A stretch of DNA of 64,000 nucleotides from Chlorella sorokiniana (lineage: Eukaryota; Chlorophyta; Trebouxiophyceae; Chlorellales; Chlorellaceae). This document shows, in pieces, positions 12,440 through 23,364 of the stretch. Made by a program: the position numbers and the translations under genes. Location of the stretch: NCBI GenBank assembly GCA_025917655.1, contig CP084620.1, positions 186,001-250,000 on the forward strand. Direction: 5' to 3'. The notes beneath the pieces are model-generated. The model was not told the DNA's origin. It did not search any database and saw nothing but the letters and a program-made list of their open reading frames with translations. The number at the start of each line of letters is the position of its first letter. The first letter of the stretch is position 1.

Positions 12440-15400
12440 TCAAGCAATGACATCAACTGTGACTTCGGTCATCGTCAGGCGGTCGTTGGTCACGCCGCTA
12501 CGGCTCCTGCGGGGCAGAGGCGCGACAAGGAGGCTGAGTTAAGGGGAGGCCTGGCGGGGAAGGTGGGGGCGGGGCCACAGCAGAGGGCACACTCCAAAGC
12601 ACGCCCCGCCCCCCCCGCCTCACCGTATCTGAAGCGTCACGTAGCGCCCCAGCAGCGGCCGGCCGCAGGCCAGCCGCACCCGCTGCCCGCGCTTGGTGCC
12701 CAGTTGGCCCACGTGCAGCGTGCAGCGCGCGTTGATGGAGCGCGGGTTGGGGGTGGCAGATGGCGGCCGCCCGGCTGCTGGGGGCCGCCGCCAGGCGGCG
12801 TGCTGCCCACCCGCACCTCCACGTCGTGCATGGCGGGCAGGCGGTACGCCGCCTCCCGCCGAATGCGTACTGCCACTGCGCATGGGCAGCGAGCCCAGGG
12901 GTGGGGGAGGGACAGCTGAGCAGCGGGCAGGAGGTGTGGGTCGCCTGAGCCCAGGCATGCGGATGGCTGCCAGAGCTGAGCGCACAACGCACGCGCAGAG
13001 CGCCTTGCCTCCCAGCCGCACCTGCCGCGACGGTGCGCTGCTGCCCCAGGTCCACAGCCCACCACGGCCAGCCCTGCCGCTGGGTGGCGCTGTAGCTGCT
13101 GAGGTTGCCGTCGCACGCACGCCCCGCCGCTGCGTAAGCAGCCGCGGTGCTGCTCTGCCAGGCGCGGGCGGGCGCCAGGCTGAGCTGCCGCACTTGCGGC
13201 GCCGGCGGCGGGCGGCGGGTGGGCGGCGGCGGCCGCGGCCGGGAGGGGCCGGGCGGGCGCGGCGGCGGTGGCTTGGGGCGTGGCGGGGTGGCCTGGGCCG
13301 AGGCGAGGGGGCTTGGGGCGGGGGCGGGGGGGGCTTGGGGCGCGGCGGGGGGCTTGGGGCGTGGCGGGCGGGCGAGGGCGGCGACTGCACCCGAAGCACG
13401 CGCCCGCTCTCCACCAACGAATTCAACTCCACCGAGGAGCGCACCGCTTCAGCTGCAGGACAGGAAACAGAGGCGGCCCTGTGGGGCCCTGTGCACGGCA
13501 CCCTGCTTCCAAGCAGCGCCCGGTGAAGCAGCGGCCCGCCCGCCGAGCAGGCCGCAGAGCTGGTGCAGGCCGCACAGCTGGTGCCAGCTGGGCGCCCACA
13601 GCAGGAAACGGCGTGTGGCACCGAAAAGGGCAGCTTCTCGCCCACACAGCAAGCAGCGCATGGCGGAGGGCGGGCGAGCTTGTGGCCCCACAGCATGCAG
13701 CGTGCAGGGGTGGCAGCGCGCACTCACGTCCCCACAGCATGCAGTGCACGGTCTGGAAGTTGAAGAAGGTGCTGGCCGGGGGCCGGTAGTAGACATAGAT
13801 GGCGCAGCGCACGTCGTCGAGGCAAGCTGCAGCGGCAAAGAAGAGGAAGGGCGGTACACATGAGCGTGCGTGCATGTGCATGCATGCGTGCATGCGTCAA
13901 CATGACTGCAAGCGCTGCGGGGCTGAGCAGGTCGCTGGGCAGCGAGGAGACGGCGGCATGTGCCCCTGGCAGCTGGGGCACGCGGTACAATCCCTTCCCC
14001 CTTGCTGGGACTCAAAGCTGGTCGCTGCAAGGAGCGCATTGTTGGCTGCCACTCACTCTGCGTGCACTCCTCGTAGCTGTCGCTGGTCAGGCTGACTAGG
14101 TAGGTGGTGGAGTCGGTCCAGTGCAGCCAGCGCTGGCCGGGGTTGCGCTGCAGCACACCGTACGTGGGCAGCGGCGGGGGCGGCGGCGCGGCGGCCGTGC
14201 CCACCAGCAGGCGCCGCAGCGCGCGCGCCGCATTCAGCTGGCCTCCCCTGCAAGAGAAGCAGGGAAGGCGGCGAGCAGGGAAGGCGGTGAGCAAGCGGCC
14301 CTGCCAGGAAGGGGCAGCAGCAGCGGCGGCGGCAAGCCCAGCTGGCAAACGATGCGCAGCAGGCGGCGCTCACGAGGAGACGAGGAGCCCCGAGTTTGTG
14401 AAAGGGTCCACGCTGCTGAGGAGCAGCGTCTTGACGTCGAGGTAGGTTAGGCTCTGCCCCGCGTTGAACAGCATCGCGGCGGCGGCGGCCACCAGCGGAG
14501 TCGCCATCGAGGTGCCACTGCGGGGGGTGGCCAAGAAACAAGAAAATCAAGAAACAAGAAGATCAAGAAACGAGAAAATCAGCTGTGATGTACGGGATGA
14601 AGACTGAATGTGCACAGAAGGCCTTGGAGGGAGGCCTTGGCGTCAGCCGGCATGTCAGGCAGTTGATGGGCGGCGCGGCAAGCCTCACTCCAGCTGGCTG
14701 TATGTGCTGTTTGGGTAGGTGGACAGTATGTGGGCGCCAGGAGCTGCGATCTGAACAACTGCAGCGGCAGGAGGAGCGATGGTTGTTGTTCATGGGGGCT
14801 GTAACGCAGCGGGCGCCTCTGCGCACACCCAGCACCTCAGGCTCACGCCGCCGCGGAGGCGCCCTGCGTGAAACCGCACATCCAGCCGTCGGCGGGCACG
14901 TGGCCCACCGTTTGCGCCATAGTTGGAGAAGCTGGCCAGTGTGCGGGTGGAGGTGGTGGCAGCCACGGGGATGACGTTGTCGAAGGAGTAAGGCGCGCCG
15001 GCGAGACCAGCCGGGAAGGCCCACTCGAATTCAGGGAAGCTGGGCACCTGGCCGGTGAAGTCGCCCCCGCCTGCGTGGTTGGTGGCCAGAGGGGCGTATG
15101 TTACTGCAGCCCCGGGCTGAGCGGGCGGCAGGGGGCGGCTGGGGGACCGTGCGGTTTGCCGCAAGGGCACACGGGCCACACAGACCGCGAGAATGCTGGA
15201 CGCTGCTTCCCGCCTCCCGGTGGGTTGTCTCCCCCGGCCCCCAAGCAAAGGGGAAAACCAAAGCGCTCACTGTTGCCCGCGGCGGCCACCAGCAGCGCGC
15301 CCGCGGACTGGGCCGCTTCGGCCATCCACTCCCAGATGGGCGAGTAGGGGCCCTCAAGGGACATGCTGATCACGCGGGCACCAGCCTGTGTGACGGGCAA

Positions 15401-17336
15401 CCACCGCAGGCAGGCAGAACCAGGTGAGGCAGCTGGCACAGGGGGCGTGCGGCAGGCAGGCAGGCGCAACAAGGCAGCGGGTCCAGGTGGCTGCTCCGAC
15501 GCCGCAAGGGGGGCATGCCAGGCGGGCAGGGAGGCGCACGGGTGGCACAAGCATGCCTGGGCCCCGCCGCCAGCGCGGCCCCAGCGAAGCTGCACGCTCC
15601 GCGCGCTGTGCGGCAGCGCAGGCAGCAGTAGCCCACCCCGATGCAGAGGTCGACGCAGCGCGCGATGGAAGAGTAGGTGGCGCCGGCGGTGGCGCTCGGA
15701 AACGCGCGGCAGACCAGCAGCGGCACCTGCAGCCAGAGGGGGCGCGGTGTGTGTGTGTGTGGGTGTGGGTGGGGGGGCGGGGAGGCAGCTTGGCAAGCTC
15801 AGCACGCTTGCCTGGCAGTGGGCAGGCCCGTGTGTGTGTGTGGAGGCGGGGGCCGCGGGCAGTCGACACGGCGGGGCAGCGCAGCCGCGGCTCAGGCAGC
15901 TGCAGGAGCGAGGGCGGCGGCCAGCACCGACCTGGTATGCGAGCCCCGCCACCCCCACGCCGTTGTTGCCGAGCGCCGCCGCGATGCCGGCCACGTGCGA
16001 GCCGTGGAACGACCTGCAGCGGGCAGGGGAAGGCAGCAGGCAGCAGCATGCACCCGCGTCGGCAGCAGGGAGGTGCAGAGGGTCGGCAGGCGGGACGACG
16101 AGCAAGCTGGACACTGCCGGGAAGGGGCCTTTGCAAGAAAGGTGGGGCGCTGCAAAGTTGCTCCACTCCCCGCCGCGGCACGCGGAGGGCATCCAGGGCG
16201 GGGGCTGGCACAGACGCCAGCCAATGAGGGGAGCAGGGGCGCCACTCACACATCGTCCCAGGCATGGAAGTCGGGGTCCCCTTCCTCTGGCATGGCCGTG
16301 GGGCCATCGGCGTTGAGGCGCCTCGCGGCACTCCACCCATCAACCGCTGCGTTTTTTGGGGGGGAAGGGGCACGGCGGGCGGTGGCGCGGGGGCCGGCAG
16401 AGAAAGGACGGGCCGTTAGGGCCACCCGCCAACGGCACGGCATGCCTGCTAACGCATGACGGCCGGCCAACGCATGACCGCATGGTTCACGGGCTGGCCA
16501 GGGCCTGCAGCGCTCACGCAGGGGCAGGTCTGGGTGGCCGCGCTGCATGCCGGTGTCCACGATACACACCCTGGCGGGGCCGCCCCCCGCGCCAGCGCCC
16601 ACGCGTGCGGAGAGTCGACCACGCCGTGGTGCCATTGATCCCCCAGGCGGGGGTCGTTCAGCTGCAGAGCGCCTGCCGCCTGCGCCAGACGACGACGCGC
16701 TGCCCCTGATACGCGGTCGTGATGGCCGGCGGCCTCGGCGGCGGCGGCCGAGCCAGGGGGCAGTACGGCAGGGTACGCCCTGAGATCCAGGCTGGCCCAC
16801 TCCACGAATGGTAGCGCCTGGACCTGGCGCAGCTTCTGTGGCTCCGGGGTGCCATCAGTGATGGCGTAGACGGCAGGGGCGGAGCCGCCGCCGACGCCCT
16901 GCAGCAAGCGGCGGCGTGCCGCGCCGCCGCCGCCTTGCACAGGCTGCACCAGGTTGAGGCCGGGCAGCCGGGGGCCGCTGCTGCTGTCGAGGCGCTGCCT
17001 GCTGCGCCGGAGGGCGGCTGCAGGTTCTTGAGCTTGATGATGAGGCGGCCCTTGGCGTACCCGCCGCGCTGCTGCACCCAGCGCAGTGGGCGACGGCACA
17101 TATTCAGCGTTCGGGTCATAGAGGCCTCGGGGAGCAGTGTTTTGGGAAGTATGCGCTGCACAATTTCGATCAACATGGTCGACACGCTCTCCAGGCAGCG
17201 CCCACCTTGCCACTGAACGAGGCGGCCCCGCTCGTAGGGTCGGGCGCAAGGGGGCGGCGGCTGCCGCCAAGCAGGCCAGCGCCAGGCATGCCAGCAATAC
17301 CACCGGAGTGGCGGCGACACAATTTCGGTGCAGCAT
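12440..17336 (-). CDS. secreted subtilisin-like serine protease (S8) with Pro-rich linker and F5/8C domain
   Basis: Multi-exon secreted protease. The signal peptide starts at MLHRNCVAATPVVLLACLAL (17336). A propeptide-like region (AKGRLIIKLKN, APAVYAITDG) precedes the S8 domain. Catalytic Asp lies in RVCIVDTGMQRGHPDL, His in SFHGSHVAGIAAALGNNGVG, oxyanion Asn in LLVAAAGNS and Ser in GTSMATPLVAAAAAML. Other landmarks: ARVISMSLEGPYSP, NVIPVAATTSTRTLASFSNY, IAAPGAHILSTYP, GGQLNAARALRRLLVG. Then come a Cys-containing segment (DDVRCAIYVYYRPPAS), a PPSP-type linker and a discoidin module (LAPARAWQSS, DGNLSSYSA, WPWWAVDLGQ, LLGRYVTLQIR) ending in TMTEVTVDVIA. The splice chain is in frame except for breaks in the propeptide, at the G run near 16590, in the linker and in the discoidin domain. 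Function inferred: processing or turnover of wall or extracellular proteins. Confidence 0.88.
15747..15845. repeat. GT/GGGTG simple repeats in a subtilase intron
   Basis: Two GT-rich tracts (15747-15780 and about 15829-15845) inside one intron of the minus-strand subtilase gene. They read as CA-rich in the transcript. Confidence 0.8.
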
Positions 17337-17770
17337 GAACGCCGACTGTGCCGGGTGAGCTTGCAAAGCAAGTGGCTCCGGGGCGCGGCCCCCAGTGTTG
17401 ACCTTTGGGGTTTACCACCCCGTTAATGGGGCTGCTCAAAGTCCCGTGGCATCGACTGCCGGAGGAGCAGGTTGGTGGCCGATGAGAGATTGTCCCACGT
17501 TCACCACCAAGGGCAGATGGAACTTTGGGCTGCTAGTTCAAAAAGCGCGCGCCGGAAAACTTCTGGGCACTGCAGTCTGGAAGCCGGGTCACAAGCTGAA
17601 GGGTGCTGGCGGCGGCAGCGCAGCAGCTTCTGTGTCCTCCGCACAGCTCCACCAGACACTTGAGTCTCCCAACAGCTATAGATTCTCACGCTTCCCAAGG
17701 CAGCTCTGATTTTTAGAGTGTGGCTCCAGCAAGTGGGAACGGCAGGAAGCTGGGCATGGCATTCGCGCGC
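17337..17770. other. region upstream of the subtilase gene, no clear gene
   Basis: Holds the promoter of the minus-strand subtilase and lies upstream of the aldolase fragment. A plus-strand open frame (about 17395-17709) has no recognisable features. The N-terminal aldolase exons expected here (active-site region upstream of the NTED motif) were not found. Confidence 0.4.
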
Positions 17771-18115
17771 CCGGCACAGCGCCCACACTCAGTGGAGAAC
17801 ACAGAGGCGCTGATGGCGGCAGCCGTTGGGCGCCAGCACAGACCGCCGCTCACCCCCTCCCCCTCCTGCCTGCACGCAGGACAACCGCCGAGCCTACCGT
17901 GAGCTGTTTTACACCGCCCCCATTGGGCAGGCAGGCATCAGCGGTGCCATCATGTTCAAAGAGGCGCTGGGGCAGAGCGCCTCCGACGGCCGCTCGTTTG
18001 TGGAGCACCTGACGGGGCAGGGCGTGCTGCCGGGGTCAAGGTGGACGAGGGCCTGGTGCCACTGGAGGGCTGCCCAGGGGAGACCAGCACGCGCGGGCTG
18101 GACCATCAGACCCTA
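17771..18115 (+). pseudogene. FBA: class I fructose-bisphosphate aldolase, 5' fragment
   Basis: Unmistakable piece of class I aldolase: SVENTE, then (after an intron of about 85 bases that would begin GCGCTG and end at the acceptor before 17881) DNRRAYRELFYTAPIGQAGI, SGAIMFKEALGQSASDG, VEHLTGQGVLPG, and after a one-base repair at the G run near 18033, KVDEGLVPLEGCPGETSTRG followed by LDHQ. It stops matching at GLDHQ, where no donor site is seen and a minus-strand gene ends on top of it (18106). The C-terminal half of a class I aldolase lies on the same strand at 29353-30226. Either the gene is split by an insertion or giant intron, or this is a truncated copy. Confidence 0.75.
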
Positions 18116-20250
18116 GCGCTGCCGCTTGGCCGGGGGCGCTCGGCGCGCCTGGCCGGCTTGTCGGCCGGCGCCTTGCGCTTGCGGCCGTCCGGGCGCCAGT
18201 CCAGCATGCCATGGTTGCTCACGTCCTTGTGCGCAATGCGCGTGTCGCCCTGGTAGCTCAGGACGGCGTGCTCCACGTTGTTGAGGCCGGTGAGCGTGGC
18301 CCTGTTGCATTGTATGGCGGAGCCCAGGTGCACGCCGATGACACCGGCAGGGCGGGGGCCAGCGGGAAAGTGCCGTGGACCTGCAGCGCGGGCGTTGGCA
18401 GTACCAGGCGTGAGCCAGCGGGCAGGGCGCGGCCGATTGCGTGCAAACTGCCTGCTGTCGGCGCCGGCGCGGCAGGAAGGCCTGCATGCAGTCACCCGCC
18501 TGCACATGCGTGCCTGGCTGGCGGCCTTGATCAGCATGATGGAGCCATCGCGGATCGGGGCCTGCACTCCCGCCGTGGCGTTGAAGAAGCCGCCCCGCTC
18601 AGGCCAGAGCAGTCACCTGCAGGCGGGGGTTGCGGCGGGGGTTCGGGCCCTAATTGAGCCCGCCATGTGGCTGGGTCTGCGGCTGGGCACGCTAGCCTTG
18701 CGCAGGGGTCTAGGGCACCTACTGTCATCCACTGGATGTGGGCGAAGCCAAGGTCCCTAGCATCGAGGTGCGGGTTAATGTGCCATCCGGGCCCATCGTC
18801 CCTGCACGGCGGCGCGAGGTGTCGGAAGGAGCGCGTGTGCAAAGATGGAGCGGCGCGGCCCGTGGCGCGGCGCCCCTTGCCACTCTTCTGCTGCTGTCGC
18901 ACCCGTGTACATCACAAAAGCGATGACAGGCCTGGGATTGCCCACGGCCCAAAAAGAAGACGCCACGCACACAGAGAAGGAGAAAGAGGGGGGAAGGGGG
19001 CTCGTCGACATGTCACACTCACACTGTGATGGACTGGCTGAGGTACGGCGTGCCCCCATGGACTTGGCCCCGCCGCCGTGCTCCTCGTGGAAGGAGTCCA
19101 CCTGGGATGCCATCAGGCCCGGCAGAATCGCCCGCGCGACGTAGAACTTGGCTTTGGCGCACTCATCTCCGATGCGGTGCACCTCCCGCAAGGGCGTCTT
19201 GCCCTTGGCGGGGCGCAGCCGCAAGGAGGGGCCCGGCCACGCCAGCAGCAGGCCCTGCGAGGGCGCGTACACCGGCTTTGCCCTCTTCCTGCACGTGGGC
19301 GGGGGGGGGGCTATCGCTGGGGGAGGGCGGGAGCGGGCTGGCTTGGTCCGCCCTGCCTGCTGCGCGCAGTGGCAAGGACGGATGCGGGTTTGCTGCCCAC
19401 CTGCCATACGCTGGGCCCGTCTTGCCAGACTGTGCGCTGCGGACGAAGCCGGTGTTGTGGGTGGGGGCCTTGCCCTCGCCACGCGGATCCGGCCTGACGT
19501 TGGCGGCCAGCAGCGCGTGCATGTGCACCAGCCAGGCGTAGTCCGCCTCCGTCCAGTAGAGCCGCGCCAGCGGGCCGGGGATGAAGACCGAGGTGACGGC
19601 GGTGCAAATGGCGCGGGCGGCATTGTTGGCTGTGCGCGCAGCACGCACTCGCGGCTCATCCACAAAAATGGACAGGAATGCAGACTCTGCTGTTGTCCAC
19701 GTCGCGTCAATCGGCACCAGTCTGTCCCTGTCTGGCATGACGCCCTCGCCATCGTGCAGCAGAGGGGCGCCCGGCTGTCTACCAGGTGACTGGTGTCGCA
19801 GCCTCGCTGCACAAACACGAGGGCATGCCGCCGCAAACGGGGGGGCAGCCCAACCTGTGGCGAGGGTGGGCAGCGAGGGGGCGCGTCAGCGGGCGAGAGG
19901 GCGAGCCCACAAGGCCGCGGCAGTGGTGTCCGAGTCACCAACACGGGGTGATGGAACATGGGCACACTGCGCTGCCTTTCAAGCGCGCTGCCGCCGCCGT
20001 CGCCCTGCGCCCGGCATGCCCCGCGGCTCACCGCGTCCAGCACCTCCTCCCGCTCCTCCGGCGACGCCAGGGCGAGTTCTTCGGGCAGCCTCCCAGTTGA
20101 CATTTGGCCGAAAAGGCGCTGGGCCGCCGTGATAGTGCCGGGCGCAAGTCCAGCTGTCAGGAGCAAGGCTCGGGAAGGGAAGTTCGCCTGCGTCCGGCCT
20201 TTGTTCCGCCTGTGGACCTTCGCCAAGTGAATCTGCAGCTTAGTGGGCAT
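18106..20250 (-). CDS. uncharacterised multi-exon protein
   Basis: I do not recognise this protein. Exon 1 (20250..20032) starts MPTKLQIHLAKVHRRNKGRT and contains SPEEREEVLDA before a GTGAGC donor. Later exons carry HALVFVQRGCDTSHLVDSRA, then (after a one-base repair near 19765) RLVPIDATWTTAESAFLSIF, YWTEADYAWLVHMHALLAAN, PVYAPSQGLLLAWPGPSLRL, then HRIGDECAKAKFYVARAILP, a segment with RPVIAFVMYTG, and a C-terminal part with TGLNNVEHAVLSYQGDTRIA, SNHGMLDWRPDGRKRK and a basic tail that could be a nuclear localisation signal. Internal exon limits are uncertain. A piece of the gene (about 18890-19012) recurs at 58556-58662. It sits inside the antisense block between the two aldolase halves. Confidence 0.5.
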
Positions 20251-20684
20251 GTTGTGACGGAGTTCAGGAGCTGACAAAGGGCCGGGAACGCCAGAGACAG
20301 CGCCCGGCGCTGAGAACGAAAGTGATTAAACGGTGCACGATTCAGATCTAGGACAGGCTTGTGCGTTTCGCCACCTGTGCGACAAAGCGCCAGCTTGGCA
20401 ACCCCGCTCTTGGCCTGTATGGAGGCAGCACCATAGAGGCCCCTAGTTTCCAAATGAATCGGCCTCGGGGGTTCATAAGCTGAGGGATGACCTTGTGCAG
20501 GTGTGCGTTACACGCGGTTTCAGATTGTAAAGCTGAAGGAGGCGGGGGAAGTGAGCTTATCATTCGGTTAGCAGGCTGCTGAGAGGTGCCCTGCAAGCGG
20601 AAAGGGCGGGTGGGGGAGGTGAGCGACATGCGCAGCCTGTGGCACAGCCTGCCAGCGGAGCATCGCCCTGAAGGGTGCACTCAC

Positions 20685-21206
20685 CCGCGGTGCAGCGCGG
20701 ACTGGTGGTTGATGCACTGGAGCAGCTCGTGCAGTGTGAGGCCAACCGAGTCCTCCACCCACAAAGCGTTGCGCGGGCCCTGGCCGGCCTTGGTGGTGTT
20801 CCTGCCCGCAAACTGCTCCAGAGTGGCGGCAGCGCTGCCGTCGGTGGGCTGCAGCGGCCCATGCTTCTTGCCGGTCAAGTTCGCCGCAGCCCCGGTAGTA
20901 TTCACCAGCTTGATACCTGCAAGGGGACAGTGGGTCGATAGGGGCGGCAAATCAGGCGGGCAGAGGCGACGTCAGTCGCACCCAGCACTTTGTGCAACCC
21001 AACAGGTGGAGGCAGCCGGGCATCCGCCCAGCGGCAGCGCTCGCCTGCCAGGCTGGGAAAGCCCAAAACAAACTGCCTGGCGCCCATGACGCCATCAGTG
21101 GCCATGGGATAGCGGTGCGGGCGCTGCGGTCCTGGCGGATGCGGCTGCGCAGGTAGTTGGTGAGGCGGGCGCGGTCCTCTAGGGTGGCAGGGGCAGGCGG
21201 CGACAT
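20685..21206 (-). pseudogene. truncated paralog of the 23.4-28.7 kb gene (first two exons only)
   Basis: Starts MSPPAPATLEDRARLTNYLR, directly comparable with MPPPPAAIREDRARLTGYAR at 28712, and continues through TDGVMGARQFVLGFPSLAG and GIKLVNTTGAAANLTGKKHG, LEQFAGRNTTKAGQ, LTLHELLQCINHQSA. The large gene has the same modules as GIQLVSKSGAKATMTGKLHG, LEQFAGRNTTKAGQ and LTLHELLQLMNHEAV. After a GTGAGT donor near 20685 no further homologous exon follows, so the copy looks truncated. In both copies the frame of the first exon changes at the same place (see findings). Function unknown. Confidence 0.55.
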
Positions 21207-21404
21207 CGTCGAAGCAGCAGTGTTGCCAATATCTGCGCAATCAAGAGGCGAAAGGGGCCCAAGTGGCAGCAGCGGAGAGTGAAGGAACCTGCGCTGCGGG
21301 CGGCCTACAGCAACCTTGCCGCCTCTGCTTTGAGGGCCATTGCCTGACGGCTGCGTACTTGCCTGGATCTGCGGTTGGGCTGTCTAAAGCGCGGCGCAGC
21401 GGAC
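20685..21404. repeat. segmental duplication, copy 1 (partner 28195-28921)
   Basis: The similarity covers the first two exons and about 200 bases upstream of the start. The upstream part shares GCCTACAGCAACCTTGCCGC, CTTGCCTGGATCTGC and GCGCGGCGCAGCGG in order with the partner. Limits are by eye. Confidence 0.7.
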
Positions 21405-21934
21405 AGGTGCGGCTTTGGGCGGCTTTTCTTGAACTCGGGGCGGTCAATAGGGAAGTCGTTGCCCGATTGGGGAGAGCGGGGAGTCAGAGGAGGCACTTTG
21501 ACCTAATTGACAGACGAAAAAAACTTAAATGCTGCATGGACCCCGCTGTGTGCTACGCTCCGCTGCGCCGCCTGCGCCGCATTGGGGGCCTGCCTGAGGC
21601 ACCGCAGGCTTGCGGGATGGGCTGCAAGCACTGTATGTGTGTGATAAGGACAGGGCAGAGGCTCTCAATCTTGCACAGGTGCAGTCGAACCTGCATCTGT
21701 CACCGCCATCACCACGGGGCAGCGGGCAGCGTGGGGTGGACGGCTGCCCCCAAACCAACCGCAAGGCGCTCACATGCTACCGAGTGCACAGCCCCAGCCC
21801 ATTGTGCCCTGGATGCTCGCAAGCTGCTAGCTTGATCCGAATGGACGGCTACGGGTATGGTCTTACAGTCGACAGCAGATAAATCACTGGATGCGGTGTA
21901 TGCGATTGAGCAAGGGCGAGCAAAGAGGTGACTG
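21405..21934. other. no gene seen
   Basis: About 530 bases between the duplicated promoter and the LINE-type repeat. A long plus-strand open frame covers it but has no family features and runs through the duplicated non-coding part, so it is probably not a gene. Confidence 0.4.
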
Positions 21935-22245
21935 GTGACTGGTACAGAGGCCAGGCGCGGTAACGCGCTGGGGACACACAGCAGTGTATCCCACTTGCTC
22001 CAGTACAACATCTAAGCATCGCAGGCGGGCGGGCGGGCAGGGTTGTAGGCACCGGCGCAAGCCGGGGATCGGGCGCAGAGGGCGGTAGGGGAGCGGAGGG
22101 CGCCTGGGAGCACACCCAAAGCGCCGCGAGCGAAGCAAATGACACAGGAAGGCGGGGAGGCAGGGCGCCGGTTACGCATGTGGGCACCATCGCACGCCAC
22201 CGCAGGGCCGCCAGCACGGGTCAGAGAGGGGATGGAAGGGGGAAA
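21935..22245 (-). mobile_element. LINE-type 3'-end fragment, copy 1
   Basis: About 300 bases homologous to 55565-56114 and 57785-58290, sharing CTGGGGACACACAGCAGTG, ACAACATCTAAGCATCGCAG and GCGCCGGTTACGCATGTGGG in order. One end begins with a short tandem motif (GACTGGTGACTGG), as in the other copies. The 55.6 kb copy lies directly downstream of reverse-transcriptase-like sequence on the minus strand, so I read this as the 3' end of a 5'-truncated minus-strand retroelement. Confidence 0.6.
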
Positions 22246-22479
22246 GAGACAAACATTTGGTTGAATAATCAAGCGAGTAACACAGGCGGCAAGGTTCGTA
22301 TTAAGATAGATAGAAGATAGGGACAGAAGCCAGGATTGCGGCAGTGGATACGGTGTGAAGTGCCAGGCTGGCTCCTGCGTCCGCGACGCCACTTGGCCAG
22401 GCGGCGCGCGCCGCCGGCTTACTTGGCGGCAGCTCGCGCAGACGGGCAGGGATGAATTCAAAGGCGCACGACTACTGTG

Positions 22480-22980
22480 GGCCAGGGAAGAACATAGTAC
22501 GGACGGTGGGGACGGACAGGTATGAATATAGCGCACTAGGGTAAGGATTTAGAGGCTGGAGCCGGGGCTCTGCGCATGGGGGTGGGTCCAAGGGCGCATG
22601 GCAGGGATAAGAAGTGCGCTCAGGTACAAGGCAGTGATGAAAATAAGGGCGCCCGCGACAAAGGGCACGGCTGGATGCAACGCGCTCCGCCAAAGCGAAT
22701 CGGGGAGAGCATACCGCGCTCGGCGGCACAGGGCGGGGAAGGGCATGGTGCGCTCAGCGACGAGAGGCAATGCCGATTATATCGCGCTCAGGTAAGAAGG
22801 GGCAAGGGAGGCAGTAAGTGGGCTCCGCTACGAATGGCAGGGAAGAAGGCAGTGCGCTCAAGCAGGGATGAACAAACACGGGGCGCATTGCGGCAAGGGT
22901 ACGGATGGATGTATTTCGCTCTACTACTAATGGCAGTGGTGATTAAGATCAGCTACAAATGGCAGGGAAGAGCATAGAGA
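22480..22980. repeat. degenerate minisatellite, period about 31-37 bases
   Basis: A GCGCTC-like core recurs roughly every 31-37 bases (near 22616, 22650, 22681, 22718, 22751, 22786, 22821, 22855, 22886 and 22918), separated by purine-rich spacers such as AGGTAAGAAGGGGCAAGG and ATGGCAGGGAAGAAGGCAG. The units are diverged. No gene is evident. Confidence 0.65.
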
Positions 22981-23364
22981 AATAGCCTCAGGAGACTGTA
23001 AAGCCCGGGGTGATGGCAGGCAAAAGGCGATGATCCCTCGATAAGGCGGGGGGCCGAGCAAGGCTCGCGCCGGCAAGCGGGGGGGCAAGCCGCACGGAGG
23101 GTAGGGTAGCCGCCACGCTCACCGCTGCTGCTGCTACTGCAGCTGCTCCCCTGGAGGTGTGCATGGGGGCAGGCCCAAACGTTGACAACAGCGCACGCCG
23201 CCTCCGTGTGCTAGTGCGATCACCCAATCCCAGCAGGTTGCGCAGAGGAGGGAGGGGCTCACCTGCGGCAGCATCAGCGACAAGGGGATGGATGTGTGCA
23301 CGGGGCCGACTTGCGCAGCCACGCCAACCGGATGCAGCTCAAGCAACAAACCACACATGCGTGC

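Noticed and set aside
13268-13863. Long Gly/Arg-rich plus-strand frames opposite the subtilase linker
   Set aside because: They are shadows of the Pro-rich linker on the other strand.
21263-21835. 190-codon plus-strand open frame
   Set aside because: It runs through the duplicated upstream region of the minus-strand genes, which is not conserved as protein in the partner copy.
22598-22795. CRISPR-like spaced repeats in the minisatellite
   Set aside because: Units are diverged and there are no constant repeats with unique spacers; the context is eukaryotic.
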